This document shows, piece after piece, positions 12,080-24,431 of a stretch of 64,000 bases of DNA. A program made the translations under genes and the position numbers. The notes under the pieces are model-generated. The model saw nothing but the letters and a program-made list of their open reading frames with translations, was not told the origin of the DNA and searched no databases. The stretch's first letter is position 1; each line of letters opens with the position of its first letter. Source of the stretch: Sarcophilus harrisii (Eukaryota; Chordata; Mammalia; Dasyuromorphia; Dasyuridae). The stretch lies in contig NC_045429.1 of NCBI RefSeq assembly GCF_902635505.1, positions 432,973,669 to 433,037,668 of the forward strand, read 5' to 3'.

Positions 12080-12228
12080 TTTATTTGTTTTGTTGAGGTA
12101 ATTGAGGTTAAGTGAGTTGTCCAGGGTCACACAGCTAGGAAGTGTTAAGTGTCTGAATTCACATTTGAACTCAGGTCCTCCTGACTTCAAGGATGTTGCT
12201 CTATCCACTGCTGCACCTAGCTGCCCCT
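12080..12228 (-). repeat. tRNA-derived SINE
   Basis: Plus strand 'gagttgtccagggtcacaca', 'cacatttgaactcaggtcct', 'ctctatccactgctgcacct' is the reverse complement of the marsupial SINE head. Confidence 0.8.
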
Positions 12229-12449
12229 GTATGTTTTATGTTGGAAAAACAATTGTTTTAAATAGAATAAAACTTAAAGTTTTCAAAGTTTGGCAAACAT
12301 AATACAAAGATACTATCTATTATGTAACTAACTTTTTCTAGATCTGAGACTACTAGACTTGGAAAAAAAATAGAGATAAAATTATCTCTTGGTTGTAATG
12401 ACTAAATTTTCCAAACCAAAAACATCTGGATGTGATAAATGAGCAATGC

Positions 12450-12945
12450 TCTCTTTTTTCTTTTTCTTTTTTTTTTTTTTTAATATGTACATTCATTTTT
12501 TCCCCTACATATTTCTTTATGAATTATGTTTGGAGAGAAAAATCAGAACAAAAGGGAAAAACAACTACAGGAAAAAAAAAAGTGAACATAACATGTGCTG
12601 GATGCAGAGGTGTTTTCTATTTCAATTTTATTGGGATTACCTTCAATCACTGAATTGCTGAGAAAAACCAAGTTTTCATAGTTCATCACTGTGCAATCTT
12701 GCTGTTACTGTGTACCATGTATTGCTGGTTCAGCTTGTTTTGCTCAGGATCAGTGTAAATCTTTCCAGGCCTTTCTAAAATCAGCCTGTTCTTCAGTTTT
12801 TATAGAAAAATAATATTCCATTACTTTCATGTATCATCATTTATTCAGCCATTACCCAACTGTGAGCATCTATTCATTTTCCAGTTCTTTGCCACCACAA
12901 AAAGAGTTGCTACCAACATTTTTGCACATGTAGGTATATCTTTTT
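12450..12945 (-). mobile_element. Old L1 ORF2 end and 3'UTR
   Basis: T tract at 12467-12482, then antisense 3'UTR and ORF2: 'aataatattccattactttc', 'tttattcagccattacccaa', 'gttgctaccaacatttttgc'. Diverged more than the copies at 23.4 and 40.1 kb. Confidence 0.75.
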
Positions 12946-13189
12946 TAAAAAATCAAAGTTGATTGATGTGTTCCTTTTGTATATATTCACTCTCTTTAGG
13001 TAGCTTCCATTTTCCTCCTCTTTGAATTGTTTCATTATTTGTCTTTAGAATTTTACTTTTCAATGTCTTCCATCTCTCTTGGGCTGATATCCCTTATAGA
13101 ATTTAAAGGGCTAAAACACTCAGAAATCTGCTTTCCCAAAATTTAAAATGTATATCAGGTTCTCTCTCTATCACAAAATTTAAGATGTA

Positions 13190-13730
13190 GATTTGAGAGT
13201 TTTGTCACATAAAATAGTAGTTGAAGCTACTGGTATGAGTGAGATTATCTAGGAAAGAGTGCAGACACAGAAGAAAAAAAGGCTGAAGACAGAGCTTTGG
13301 TTATTCCTGTTAAGGACAAGAGAGAAAGAAAAAAACCAGCAAAAGACAGATGGAGTAGTCCAAAAGTGAGACTAGAGAATTTGACAAAATGGAAGTTAAG
13401 AGAATAGAGAATAGTATCAAAGGAGGGAAAAAAAGGTAGCAAACAATGGTATAGAAGGGAAGGGGGGAAAAAACTGAGAAAAGGTCAGTGGATTTGGTGA
13501 TTATGAAGTCATTAGTTTGATAATGCTATCTCAATAGAGTTCTAAGAAGAGAAATGAGATTGTAAGGAGTTGAAAAGTGAATGGGATAGTGAGGGAAGTC
13601 TGACAAAAGGACAGGAGAGATAGCATTGTGAGAGAAATTTTTAGAATAAGCAAGGTTCATATATATTTGCAGGGCAGAGGCAAGGAGTTAGTTAAAAAGT
13701 AGAGATTGGAAAGAAAATTTAATTCTCTCT
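13190..13730 (+). repeat. Ancient interspersed repeat, internal block
   Basis: 'gtatgagtgagattatctag', 'gaaagagtgcagacacagaa', 'gaccgagctttgg'-like and 'gaagtcattagtttgataat' are landmarks of the same long family as 22.1 and 24.4 kb, further along its length. Class uncertain. Confidence 0.45.
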
Positions 13731-15690
13731 CTATTCACTCTACCACGTAGCTGCCCCATTACACTCTACTTTGTATTATATTTTTTTGGCTTGAATTCAG
13801 CTTTGACTTATAGTATTAATGTCTGCTTTTTGTGGTTGGGAATAAAATTTCATTGAAATCTATTGAGCTCTTTCTTCATTAAATATTTCCTCCAAGCAGG
13901 ATATTTTAAGGTTTTACTTTTTTATCTAGTTCCTGAGTCTTTGTTTTAGTGAGGAGATTAGTCCATTTAGGTCTAATGTTAAATTTGTAAGGTTTGTCTT
14001 TTTTTAAATAGTTATTTTTTGGAAAGGAATACTCACTTCCTCATTCTTATTTTTAATTACTAATCCAAACAAATCTGAACAAAGTTTCTTTGTCTCATAT
14101 TAATAATGATACAAATTTCTTTAACCTGAAGTTTCCAATTATTCAGAGATAGGAACTTTGCTTTGGAATTACCCCACCTCCTCCACTTCCCTTTTGCTAT
14201 TTTCCTCTCTTCTCTATTTCTTTGAAATACTCCTTTGAAAGTTTTAATGATTTAGTCACTACTAAGGGTTCTCACATTCAGAGGGTTCCCACATTCTGAG
14301 GGTTCTCACATTTTATTAACAACTGGTTTATCTTGACTTAAGAAATATGAGTCATTTTTTAAACAAATCTTTCAGTTAGGAAATTTAATTGAAGACTGGG
14401 TTGAAATTTCCTTGTCTGACTTTTCAAAGCTGGCTTCTCAAATAATCATCTTCTATTTTCATAGAGCATATCATTTTTTTATTGAGTGGATAATTATTGA
14501 CTTATATGACAATATGACAATATATGACAATATTGACTTATATGACAATGACAATAATCATTGACTTATGCTTCTTAATTTTCTAAGTGTTACATTTCAA
14601 TTTCCCCAATTTTCCCTTGCCTTCTTGAAAAAAATATTTTATGATCCTGGTTTGTTTATTTTTTTGGCAAGTGATTTCTAGATTTTTTCTGGCAGCTTCT
14701 ATTTTTCTTTATTGTTTTAGTGTCAAATTCTGTTTTGAATAATTATGAATACTTGCTTTTTGAGGTTTCATTTCTTCTTTCTATTTGTATTTCACATCTT
14801 TTTGCCATTTCTGGACAATTTTCCATGATAATTTCATAGAATATAAGACTTAGATTCTTATATTTTGCTAAGTTTTCTGGGATATTAACAATCCTGAGGT
14901 TCCTGAAAAATAATACTCCAAGACTATCACTTGGATCTGTGTATTTTCCAATAAGTTATTTTATTTACAACTATTTTGCATTGTGTACAATTCCATTTTC
15001 TTCTATATTTTGGTCAATTCTTTTTTTTTTTCTATATTTTGAATTTTTGAGATTTTCTATTTCATTATCCATATTGGTCATTTTCTTCACTATTTCTTCC
15101 TGCTATTTTAAAGTATTTAAGCTCTAACTTAATTGCTCTAGTCATTTGAAATTTTTTTCAAGTTCTTTTATTCTAGGTTATGATTTTTCTTACTAGAGCC
15201 AATGTGTTATTAATGCCTTTTAAGATATTGTTCCATAGCTAAGGTTTGGACAAATTTTAGAGCTTTGGTGAATCTAAGTCTTTTTGTGTTGGTGATTCCT
15301 TGGTTTATATCAGCGAGTAGCAAGCAAGGCCATAGTTTCTAGCATTTCATCTTTCCATTCAGGAGATACCCTGTTCAACAGTTGGAGAATCAATTTGAGA
15401 GAGACTGACGCATAGTTGAGGCAACTGATATTTAATACAGGCAAAATCATACAGAGAAACAGCTTCAGGGAGTGTGACCTCTGGCAGCAGAAAACTGCTA
15501 GCTATGGGTTTAGGAGACCCTAGTCCTGATAACTGAGAACTGAGCTGTGAAGGGGAACAGATCCGGAGAGCCAAATGAACACTGCACCCAACAGAAACAT
15601 TGCTGGGACAAGCTAAGGGGAAGCTTTATGAGAATTCCACAGGAGAGGGGAATTTGAGATCTGGCTTTACCCAAAAAGTAGCTTTAACAA
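13731..15690. other. AT-rich unassigned block
   Basis: Very T-rich on the plus strand; may be antisense L1 5' or ORF1 sequence, but no motif proves it. Short direct repeats of TATGACAAT and ATTGACTTA at 14497-14570. Confidence 0.3.
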
Positions 15691-15699
15691 TGTGTTCTC

Positions 15700-16191
15700 C
15701 AGGAGATCATTATATACTTCAACAACAATATTATATGATGACCAGTTCTGATGGACCTGGCCATCCTCAGCAAGTAGATCAACCAAATCATTTCCAATGG
15801 AGCAGTAATGAACTGAACCAGCTACGCCTAGAGAAAGAACTCTGGGAGATGACTAAAAACCATTACATTGAATTCCCAATCCCTATATTTATGCCCACCT
15901 GCATTTTTGATTTCCTTCACAAGCTAATTGTACAATATTTCAAAGTCTGATTCTTTTTGTACAGCAAAATAACGTTTTGGTCATGTATACTTATTGTGTA
16001 TCTAATTTATATTTTAATATATTTAACATCTACTGGTCATCCTGCCATCTAGGGGAGGGGGTGGGGGGTAAGAGGTGAAAAATTGGAACAAGAGGTTTGG
16101 CAGTTGTTAATGCTGTAAAGTTACCCATGCATATAACCTGTAAATAAAAGGCTATTAAATAAAAACAAACAAACAAACAAACAAAAAAACC
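15700..16191 (+). mobile_element. Young 5'-truncated L1
   Basis: Starts within the end of ORF2 (AGGAGATCATTATATACTTC) and runs through the 3'UTR to AATAAAAGGCTATTAAATAA and an (AAAC)n tail. GTGTTCTC flanks it at 15692-15699 and 16192-16199. Confidence 0.88.
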
Positions 16192-16960
16192 GTGTTCTCT
16201 ATGTGTGTGTTTCACTATCATCATACGTTAATAAATTTCTGTCCCCATGGATTCAATGTTTAATTATAAGAGTGAATTCCAGGTTTATAGAAGGAATATT
16301 TTATAGGTGTTTTTTTTCTCTTCTTCTGACAATTGTCTACTGACCGATTCCTAATTAGAAGCACACTGGTGGGGTCTTATGAACTAGAATAGGAGTTCTC
16401 ATACTCAATGTACCTTAGAACCACCTTCTTGGGATCTAACATGAGTACAAGGACAATTTGGGAGAAGTCCAGAGAGGATACTGTTTCTCTAATACTTTCT
16501 GTCATTTGTAAGAAAAAACCTGATTCCTTTCAATCCTGTTACTCCAATATCTTGTATTGGTCTATTTTTCTGATTTTTGAGGTGATCAATACATTGTCCT
16601 ATTGATCTGTTTGGTATTTTTTTTTTCATATTATATAACCCAGATGTCAAGCCTAGATCATTTACATAAGACTGTCCTTATTGGATGAGATAATTTTGAC
16701 TCAAAGCTGCCTGGTTGAGGTAGAAGATAGATTTTGGAGGATTTTGGAGAGAAGAAACATTTCTTTATTCCTTCTTAGGGGAAAGGTACATGATGTTCTA
16801 GATTCTCTTTTGGGAGATCTGTAGAGAGAAAAAAAAATCCTTGCAGCCGCTTTGCCCTACATCCAGGTACTCATCATTGAGTCATCATTCTTTCTACCAA
16901 TTAGAAACTTATTGAGCAAATGTTTCAGGTTTCAAAATTTCCATAAGACTGTTGTTTTCA

Positions 16961-17035
16961 TATTGGAATAAGAGGTTTGGCAATTGTTAATGCTGTAAAG
17001 TTACCCATACATATAACCTGTAAATAAAAGGCTAT

Positions 17036-17064
<29 letters not shown>
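16961..17064 (+). mobile_element. Very short L1 insertion
   Basis: Only the last 80 bp of the L1 3'UTR and a 24-A tail, flanked by AAGA(C/T)TGTTGTTTTCA at 16945-16960 and 17065-17080. Confidence 0.88.
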
Positions 17065-17065
<1 letters not shown>

Positions 17066-17066
<1 letters not shown>

Positions 17067-17185
17067 GATTGTTGTTTTCAGTCATGTCTGATTCTTTATG
17101 TCTTGATTTAGGGTTTTCTTGGCAAAGATACTGGAGTGATTTTCTATTTCTTTCTCCAGTTCATTTTATGGATGAGGAAACTGTG
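17066..17185 (-). repeat. SINE with RTE-like tail
   Basis: 'cagtcatgtctgattcttta', 'gggttttcttggcaaagata', 'gatgaggaaactg': reverse complement of the marsupial SINE tail (as at 31.6 and 32.6 kb). The L1 at 16961 sits at its edge. Confidence 0.75.
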
Positions 17186-17844
17186 CCCAACCCTTTCAGA
17201 GTTCCTGGCCCCTCCAGATTGGAATGGAAGCCTTTGGGTTGCATTTCTGTCATTTGGGAAGAGGCTCTTCTCCCTCTAAAGTGAACAATGAGCCAACTTC
17301 TGGGCTCCGGGCTGCTTGCTTATTTGGATGATGTTTATCTTTTCTGTAAAATAAGCAGTTAAATCATCTGCTAAGGGGATTGAGGGCTTGAAGAAAAATT
17401 ACAATTATCTCAATATTTTAAAGGACATTTAAATTTATCCATCTACAGGAGAAAAGTGACACTTTTAAAAGTAACATTGCTCAAATAAGCAAAGAAAAGT
17501 GTGACATGCAAGGATGCTACCCACACATTTCCCCTTTCTATGAAGTGGGCACTTTAGGAAAGCTGCTCTTTTACTATGTAAATGCCACAGCCTTTACTCA
17601 GCATTTCAGGCTCAGACATACAGTAGGCCAGATGAGTATGTGGGCTAGATGGCTACTTCTGAGCTAACTGAAAGGTAGAAAGAAAGGTGAGAAAAATTTT
17701 CTTGATAATCACCTATCATTTAAGTTCTGAATAGGAAGAGTTTTCAGTTTCCAAATGGATAAGTGGTAGAAAGATAGGAATATAAACTTCTAGAAAATGA
17801 ATTATAAATTCTCAAGAACTAGATGAAAAATTGTTCTCTCAGAA

Positions 17845-18020
17845 GACTAATTCAAATTAAAACAGCTCTGAGATTTCACCTTACACCTAGCATATTTGCA
17901 ATGATTCCAAAAAAATAGAAATAACTTTGGAGGTACTTCAAGAAGATGAACACATTAATACATTGTTGGTGGAACTCTGAATTGGTCCAATCAATCTGGC
18001 AAGCAATTCAGAATTATGCC
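17845..18020 (+). mobile_element. L1 ORF2 fragment
   Basis: Translates as QIKTALRFHLTPS...NTLIHCWWNSELVQSIWQAIQNYA, the region of ORF2p just before and including the C-terminal Cys-rich motif. It ends abruptly at the T tract of the retrocopy at 18021. Confidence 0.8.
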
Positions 18021-18960
18021 TTTTTTTTTTTTTAATTACTAAAATGTTTATTCCCTTTGATTTCTATCAAAATTGAAAATTTAATCTGTTGTTTCTACTG
18101 GCCAAAGTTGAGATTGGGTTTCAGTTCTGGATTAAGGTTAATGTTAGAAACATACCATATTGCTAACCAAATTGAACTTCTAAAAATTGCCTGTTGAGAC
18201 AAAACAAAATCAGTCCCAAGAATCTCAAAACGTGGTAAAATCCCACCATTTCAGAACTTTTTTTTCCCTGTACAACAGTTTGATTTAATAAAAATGATTT
18301 AGTGTATATTGTTGGAAACCATCTTGCTAATTTTTTTTTTTTTAATTTGCAAAATTCCCCGAAAACTTAGACATCAGAAAAACAGCTTTTAAGCAATTAA
18401 TTGCAATCCACTTGACATAGGTATGTGTTCCAAAATAGAGAGACGCTTTTTGTTAAAAAAAAAAAAAAATGGAATCCATTATTACCTTGTACTGTCACTC
18501 TTTCCTCCCCCTTCCCCCTTGCTCCTATATTCAAACACCATGTCATTATTCCCATTATGTTCAGTTCCCAATTTTCAGGGCTTATTAACTGGGTTGTAAA
18601 AACTTGCCTCAGTTGAAATTTGGCAGGCTGACAAGGCTGGGTGCCAGAAGCAATTTTCTTCCCTGAGAAAAAAAAAAAAAAAGCCTTAAATAATAGAAAA
18701 AACAAATGAAAAGTTAATAGTTCAAAATAGTCTAATGTAGTTGCTGTGTAAAAGCTCTCCAAATATTTTTAGCTTTTTATGTTCAGAAATGTGAGATAAC
18801 TGTAAAATTTGAAAAATGCACATTTAAAGCATTGGACTAAAGCTGGGATGCTCTTTAGGGCATCAAAGGGTAGAACTGTACCCATCATTCCTTTTGCTTC
18901 AGACTTTGAAGTCCGCGGGAGCTCCTGTGTGTAAGGAAGATATAGGCTAGGGATTAAAAA
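18021..18960 (-). pseudogene. Probable 3'UTR retrocopy of an unidentified gene
   Basis: Thirteen T residues at 18021-18033 abut an L1 ORF2 fragment exactly where its sequence stops. Reading the minus strand, AATAAA (18047-18052) sits 13 nt before the A tract, as in a retroposed mRNA end. The 900 nt upstream contain no repeat family I know, no intact frame, and internal A or T runs at 18330, 18457 and 18669. A matching duplication at the far end was not found, so the 5' limit is a guess. The source gene is not recognised. Confidence 0.45.
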
Positions 18961-19684
18961 AAAAGTAGAATTCCAGGTGCCCAGGTTCTCACTAATTTCA
19001 TAATTATGTATATTACTTTACCGAGGGAAAGGAAAGAGGAAGATAATTCATTTTACCTTGGCTGATTTTTAACCACTGAGTATATGATATAAACCCACTA
19101 TTTTCAGGTATTACAGTGTTGTTTTATCAATGATTCACCGGAAAATTAAACACTGGTCAGTGCTATGGAGAGTAATGTGGTTTCTCTTTAATTATAAATA
19201 TCTGGCTGCCATTGAAACAGCAAACACCTTAAAAGAATATTTTGGTACCCAAATTGAGATTAACTAGGTTGTTTGATTTAGTAATCCTAAAACCTATGGG
19301 GGTTTTGATAAAATGCGTCATTTCATTTGTGTGCAATCTGGTTTCTTTTTCTCCTTGACTAGAAAATGTGTTTTTTGATCTGGAGCAAAATTTTCTAGGT
19401 TTGTGTTTTTAATATATGTCTCATGAGAGGTAGAACAGACATAAGAGGTCCTTACCATTTCTCTTATTTCCATCTTAATATTCTCCTAAAGCAAATTGTA
19501 TGTAGAAGCCAAGTGGTTTATTCCTTAAATGATCTGGGATTTTATCACTGTAGTTATTTACTTCAACTATGAGGAATGTAATTCCTCCACACTTTCTGAT
19601 CTGAGTAATTCTTGTCTGTAATTCTATTTTAAATCCTCCAAAGCAGATCTATTCAAAAGGCTTGTTCTTTCTGTATTTTTGAAG
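18961..19684. other. Unassigned
   Basis: No gene or repeat recognised. Confidence 0.3.
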
Positions 19685-20290
19685 GTATGAATCATAGGCT
19701 TATAGACTTTCAAAGTAGGAAGGGACCTAAAATGCCAACCAATCCAACCTACATCTCAGCAGGAATCTCCCTCTACAGTATCCTCGATAAAAATATATTC
19801 TCTTTAACCTCTGCTTCAGTGAAAGGGAATCAACAATTTCCACTTTGGGACAGCTTTAATTTTTGTAGAAAACTTTCCATTATTATAGTGCTAAAATCTA
19901 TCTTTCAGAAGGTACAAGTTGTTTCCAATCTTACCTTCTGAGATTAAGCAAAATAAATCTAATCCCTCTTCCATATGACAACAGCCCTTTAAAAAGTTGA
20001 AGACAAAAGTCTTTTCCAGGCTAAAAATGCCCAGTTCCTTTGGTCCATTATTGTAGTGCATGATTTCCATTCCTTTCACTGTCCTCTTTGAATGGATCAT
20101 TCTCTGGTTTATTAACATCCTTCCTAAAATATGGTATCCAGATATAAGCACAATACCCCAGATTTGTCCAATTATCATTCGTCCCTCATTCTCACTGCAC
20201 GACCCACTTAGTCTCCTTTTCTGATCATACTTCTCTTCATGGTATCTGTCATTCCACTCCTCATAACATTTTAGTTTAACACTTGGTAAC
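19685..20290 (-). mobile_element. CR1-family LINE, ORF2 C-terminus and 3' end
   Basis: The minus strand translates with LGIFSLEKTFVFNFLKGC followed by HMEEGLDLFCLISEG, the CR1 ORF2 C-terminal block. The plus-strand start 'gaatcataggcttatagact' is the reverse complement of the CR1 3' end. Old, about 600 bp. Confidence 0.8.
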
Positions 20291-20871
20291 ATAACTACTT
20301 ATGCCCACCAATTTTTTTCTTTTGCCCTTTGAATGAATCATTTCAATTCTTAGGAGATAGATGTAGTCCATAATTGGCATTTGTGTAGGACCAACAGAAA
20401 AACACTGAAGTAAAGGAGATAGGGTTTTGCAGAGACATCCATTGTGTTTTCATTGAAGGCAATGAGCAATTTCCCAAAATTTCTCCTCGATTCTGGACTT
20501 ATTGTTATTTGCCCTTTTTGTTTACCCAAGATTCCCATATTGTGAAAATGGGTATTTGTTCACAACTCAATTTATTCCATATCAATTTCAATTGATAACA
20601 AAAATCAAATTACTCCCCAGTTTACATTATATTAATAATTCTCATTTCTTATGTTGATAATTTAACAATTTTTGAATTTAAATTTAAAATTATTTGGATA
20701 TAGAATATCATCTACTCTACTTTTTTAATGCTTATTTCATATTACTCTTCTGTACACACTAGACTAATGGTTGTCTCCCACTGATTTCCTCCTACATTTG
20801 TTCAACTTGTGCTCTATGCCTGGAATCCCTCTCCTGTTTTTCTGCTTATTGAATTTCTACTAATTACTTTA

Positions 20872-21415
20872 GGATCATAGAGCTAGAGCTAGAAGGGACC
20901 TCAGAGAAAAAAATCTAGGCCCAGAAAAGTTAAGACATTCAAACTAGGCTCTTTTCAACACTGAGATGAATCAAAACAATTCCAGTAAACTTATGATGGA
21001 AAGAGCCATCTGCATCCAGAAAGAGGACTATGGAGACTGACTGTAGATCAAAGGACAGTATTTTCACATTTTGTTGTTGTTTGCTTTTTTTTTCTTTCTC
21101 ATGTTTTTTTCCCTTTTGATCTGATTTTTCTTGCATAGCATGATGAATATGGAAATATGTTTAGAAGAATTGCACAATTTAACTTATATTTGATTGCTTG
21201 TTGTCTAGAGGAGAGGGGAAGGAGGGAAGGAGGGGAAAAAAATTTGGAACACAAAGTTTTGCAAAGGTGAATGTTGAAAACTACCTGCAAAGTAAAGAGC
21301 TATTAAAAACAAAACAAAGCAAAAAAGTTGCCTAAAGTCATGTAAGTAGTTAAATGGCAAAACCAGGATTTGAACTCTTGTGAATCCAGGTGTTCTTTCT
21401 ACTATACCAAACTCA
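20872..21415 (-). repeat. MIR-like SINE split by L1
   Basis: 20872-20930 ('catagagctagagctagaag', 'ggacctcagag') and 21325-21415 ('gcctaaagtcatgtaagtag', 'ggatttgaactcttgtgaat') are two halves of one antisense SINE. Confidence 0.65.
20935..21322 (+). mobile_element. L1 3' end inserted in SINE
   Basis: 'tgatggaaagagccatctgc', 'aggactatggagactgactg', 'acacaaagttttgcaaaggt' to 'aaagagctattaaaaac': older L1 3'UTR type. AAAAGTT on both sides fits a short target duplication. Confidence 0.8.
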
Positions 21416-21474
21416 GCTGCTACTTTTTTTTCCCCTGTTGTGGTGAAATCTTCCTTGGATTTCACATGTTGCTT

Positions 21475-21665
21475 TCTCTCTTGGTGAAGACTATCCCCAG
21501 TCTTCATGATCTCTATCTGACCAGTGGACCCACAAAGCTCTGGAGGAGAAGGTGAGACAGGTGAACTTGCCCAGCCCTCCCTCACTTCAATCCAATTCAC
21601 TTGCCTGTCAGGGCAACCCCTCCCTGATGTCATGATCCTATTGAAGAAGGAAGAACAAGCAATAA
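21475..21665 (+). repeat. Marsupial SINE with ACAA-rich tail
   Basis: 'gtcttcatgatctctatctg', 'ccagtggacccacaaagctc', 'tggaggagaaggtgagacag', 'ccctgatgtcatgatcctat'. The same family is at 29395-29577. Confidence 0.6.
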
Positions 21666-21739
21666 CAATCTCTGATTTATTGTCCTCTTTCCTGAATTTT
21701 ACTTCTGACAATCTCAAAAATGAAGTATAAGTATAAATC

Positions 21740-21970
21740 ATGTCTGGGCACCTAAGCAGTATCATGGTGCCCTATGCCAAGGCCTGGAGTCAGGAGGGTT
21801 CTTTTCAAATCCTACTTTACTAGCTATGTGACCCTGGGCAAGTCCCTTACTCCTGTTTGCCTCAGTTTCCTCATTTGTCAAATGAGCTGGAAAAAAAAGG
21901 CAAATCACTTCAGTATCTTTGCCAAGAAAACCCCAAAGGGGGTCACAAAGTCATATCTGACTCTATGTCG
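21740..21970 (+). repeat. tRNA-derived SINE with RTE-like tail, near full length
   Basis: Head 'gcctggagtcaggagggttc', 'tatgtgaccctgggcaagtc', middle 'cctcagtttcctcatttgtc', tail 'tatctttgccaagaaaaccc', 'ggtcacaaagtcatatctga'. Confidence 0.85.
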
Positions 21971-22084
21971 CCCCTAAATGTTCATAACAGGGTCCCTAGC
22001 TTTCCCACCATCACTCAATATATAACATTGATTTTACCATACGAAAATGGAATAAAACACCCAGGATTTTTAGGAACCTAAGAA

Positions 22085-22760
22085 CATATCTAGAAGTTAA
22101 GACCACAAGCATTTATTAAGGACCTATTGTATGTTTGGTACAGTGTAAATGCTACAAAAGAAAATCAGACCATGGATCTTGCTCTGGAGGAGCTCATTTT
22201 CTAATGTGGAAAATGGGATTTGAGCTGAGTTTTAAAGGGGGCCAGGTAAGCCAGGAAGCAGAGACCAGGAAGGGAAGCATGTCAAAGGCCAGAACAAGAA
22301 GTGAAATAAATAGAAAAAGCATAGAAGTAAATGTTATATTGGAGGAGTAGCAAGGAGGTAGGTTAGTGCTACTGGATTGTAAAATACATGGAAAATAGTG
22401 AAGTGCAAGCATTTTAGAAACTTAGGAAGGAATGAGGCACTGAAGGGTTTTAAATGTCAAAAAGAGGATTTTATTTTTGATCCTGGAGGTGATGGGGAGT
22501 CACTGGAGTTAATTATTAAGTAGACAGTTGAGGCTGTCATGATCAGACCTACAATTTAGGAAGATCACTTTGGTTGCTCAGTGGAGGATGGAACTGAACA
22601 ATGGAACATAGAGTGACTTGAGTTGGGGATATCAAACAGCAGCTATTGCAATAGTCCAGGAGGGAAGTGATAAAGTCACTGAATCAGGGTGGTGAAAGTG
22701 TCTGAGGATAGATGAGTACACATACAAGAGAGGCTAAAATTGCCAGGATGTGGCACCTCA
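22085..22760 (+). repeat. Ancient interspersed repeat, longest copy
   Basis: Landmarks in order: 'catttattaaggacctattg', 'cttgctctggaggagctcat', 'gatcctggaggtgatgggga', 'gaagatcactttggttgctc', 'tattgcaatagtccaggagg'. About 675 bp. The same order is partly seen at 24.4, 42.1 and 43.1 kb. I cannot name the class. Confidence 0.55.
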
Positions 22761-22807
22761 TACTTCATGTGACTTAGAGGCAATTGAGATGTGAGATTAG
22801 AATGGAA

Positions 22808-22838
22808 TGATTTCTTTCTTTCTTTCTTTCTTTCTTTT
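22808..22838. repeat. (TTTC)n microsatellite
   Basis: About seven TTTC units fused to the T tract of the antisense L1 that follows, probably grown from its A tail. Confidence 0.85.
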
Positions 22839-23630
22839 TTTTACATTTTATTTTCAAAATATATGCATAGTATTCAACATTTACCCTTGCAAAACTTTGT
22901 ATTGCAAATTTTTTCTTCCTCCCTTTCCCCCATCCCCTCCTTTAGACAGCAAGTAATCCAAAATATGTTAAACATATACAATTTTATACACATTTCCACA
23001 TTTATCATGCTACACAGGAAAAATCAGAAAAGGAAAGAAAGTGAGAAAGAAAACAAAAGTCAAGCAAACAACAACAAAAAAGATGAAAATACTATGTTAT
23101 GATCCACATTCAGTCCCCATAGTTTTCTCTCTAGATGCAGATGGCTCTCTCCATCACAAATTTATTGGAACTGACTTAAATCACCTCATTGTTGAAAAGA
23201 GACACATACATCAGAGCTGATCATCACATAATCTTGCTGTTGCCATGTACAATGTTCTCTTGGTTCTACTCACTTCATTTAGCATTAGTTCGTGTAAATC
23301 TCTCTAGGCCTTTCTGAAATCCTCTAGCTAATTGTTTCTTATAGAACAATAATATTCCATAACAATTATATGTCATAATTTATTTGGCCAATCCCCAACT
23401 GATGGGCATCCACTTAGTTTCCCATTTCTTGCCATTACAAAAAAGGCTGTCACAATCATTATTGCACATGTGGGTCCTTTTCCCTCCTTTATGATCTCTT
23501 TGGGATACAGATCCAGTAGAAACACTGCTGGATTAAAGGGTATGATAGCCCTTTGGGTATAGTTCCATATTACTCTCCAGAATGATTGGATCAACAATGT
23601 ATTAGTGTCCCCATTTTCCCACATCCAAGA
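22836..23630 (-). mobile_element. 5'-truncated L1
   Basis: Antisense 3'UTR (22836-23360) and ORF2 end. The minus strand reads IPFNPAVFLLDLYPKEIIKE, VTAFFVMARNGK and GCPSVGDW, stopping at about 23630. Moderately diverged. Confidence 0.88.
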
Positions 23631-23639
23631 GAGGATTTC

Positions 23640-23715
23640 TTATCTAATTTTTTTCCTTCTCTATGTTCTCTGCACAAAGTGGCTGCTTAATAAATATTGA
23701 ATGAATGAATGAGGG
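23640..23715 (+). repeat. L2 tail
   Basis: 'ctgcacaaagtggctgctta', 'ataaatattgaatgaatgaa': the L2 3' terminus with its GAAT repeats. Confidence 0.6.
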
Positions 23716-24431
23716 GATCTTTTGTTGATGCTTCCAGAACCAAGAAGTAATTAAGCTGAAATCATTGATTTCTCTTTCTCTATTTCCTAAATTAGTTTTA
23801 TTGCCTGAACTGTTGTGTTGTTCATTTAAAAAGGAACAAAAAAAAATAGGAAGATTTTACTTAGTGGTCAAACATTTCCTATATGAGAATGAGAGTGATT
23901 AGCCATTAATAAGAATGATGAAATAAAATAATCTAACAAATATTCTCCTTTTAGTTATTATTATCTTGTTGAACTTAAAATTATTGAATTGTGTCACTGC
24001 TATTGTAATGGGGAAGGGAGAGAAACTTGTCAGGGAATGTCCAGTCCTTGGACCAGTCACAATATGTTTTGTCTGCTACCATCCTAATGATTGCTTGGTG
24101 AGCCTTCTTCTAGAAAGTCATGATGGATGAACTCCTGCTCTTGTTTCCCACCAAGTTCAGGAGATTTCGTATGGCTTTTGTCCTTTTATTCATTCCTTAT
24201 TTTTAGTGGAAGAGCAGACCAGATTACAATCTGTGCACTTCAAAGGGCAGTAGAGCCATCAGAGGTCCAAGAACTGGATTCTTTGCTTTGTGGGTAATAT
24301 GTTTGACCCAGACTAGCAATAAATTGACTTAGGAGTGAAATGCCAGTATGACAAGCAAGGGAAAGTAGTCATGACCATCACCAATCATTCTGTATTATTT
24401 TAGGTCTTATAACTCCATCAGTTCTTAGAAG
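23716..24431. other. Unassigned
   Basis: No gene or repeat recognised. Confidence 0.3.

Noticed and set aside
18005-18400. AAGCAATT pair as target duplication for the retrocopy at 18021
   Set aside because: The first copy does not abut the T tract, and an 8-bp AT-rich match within 400 bp is likely by chance.
20350-20538. Short minus-strand frame downstream of the CR1 fossil
   Set aside because: No similarity to any protein family I know, and no splice or promoter context.
22808-22838. TTTC run as a regulatory or structured repeat
   Set aside because: It is simply the expanded tail of the adjacent antisense L1.
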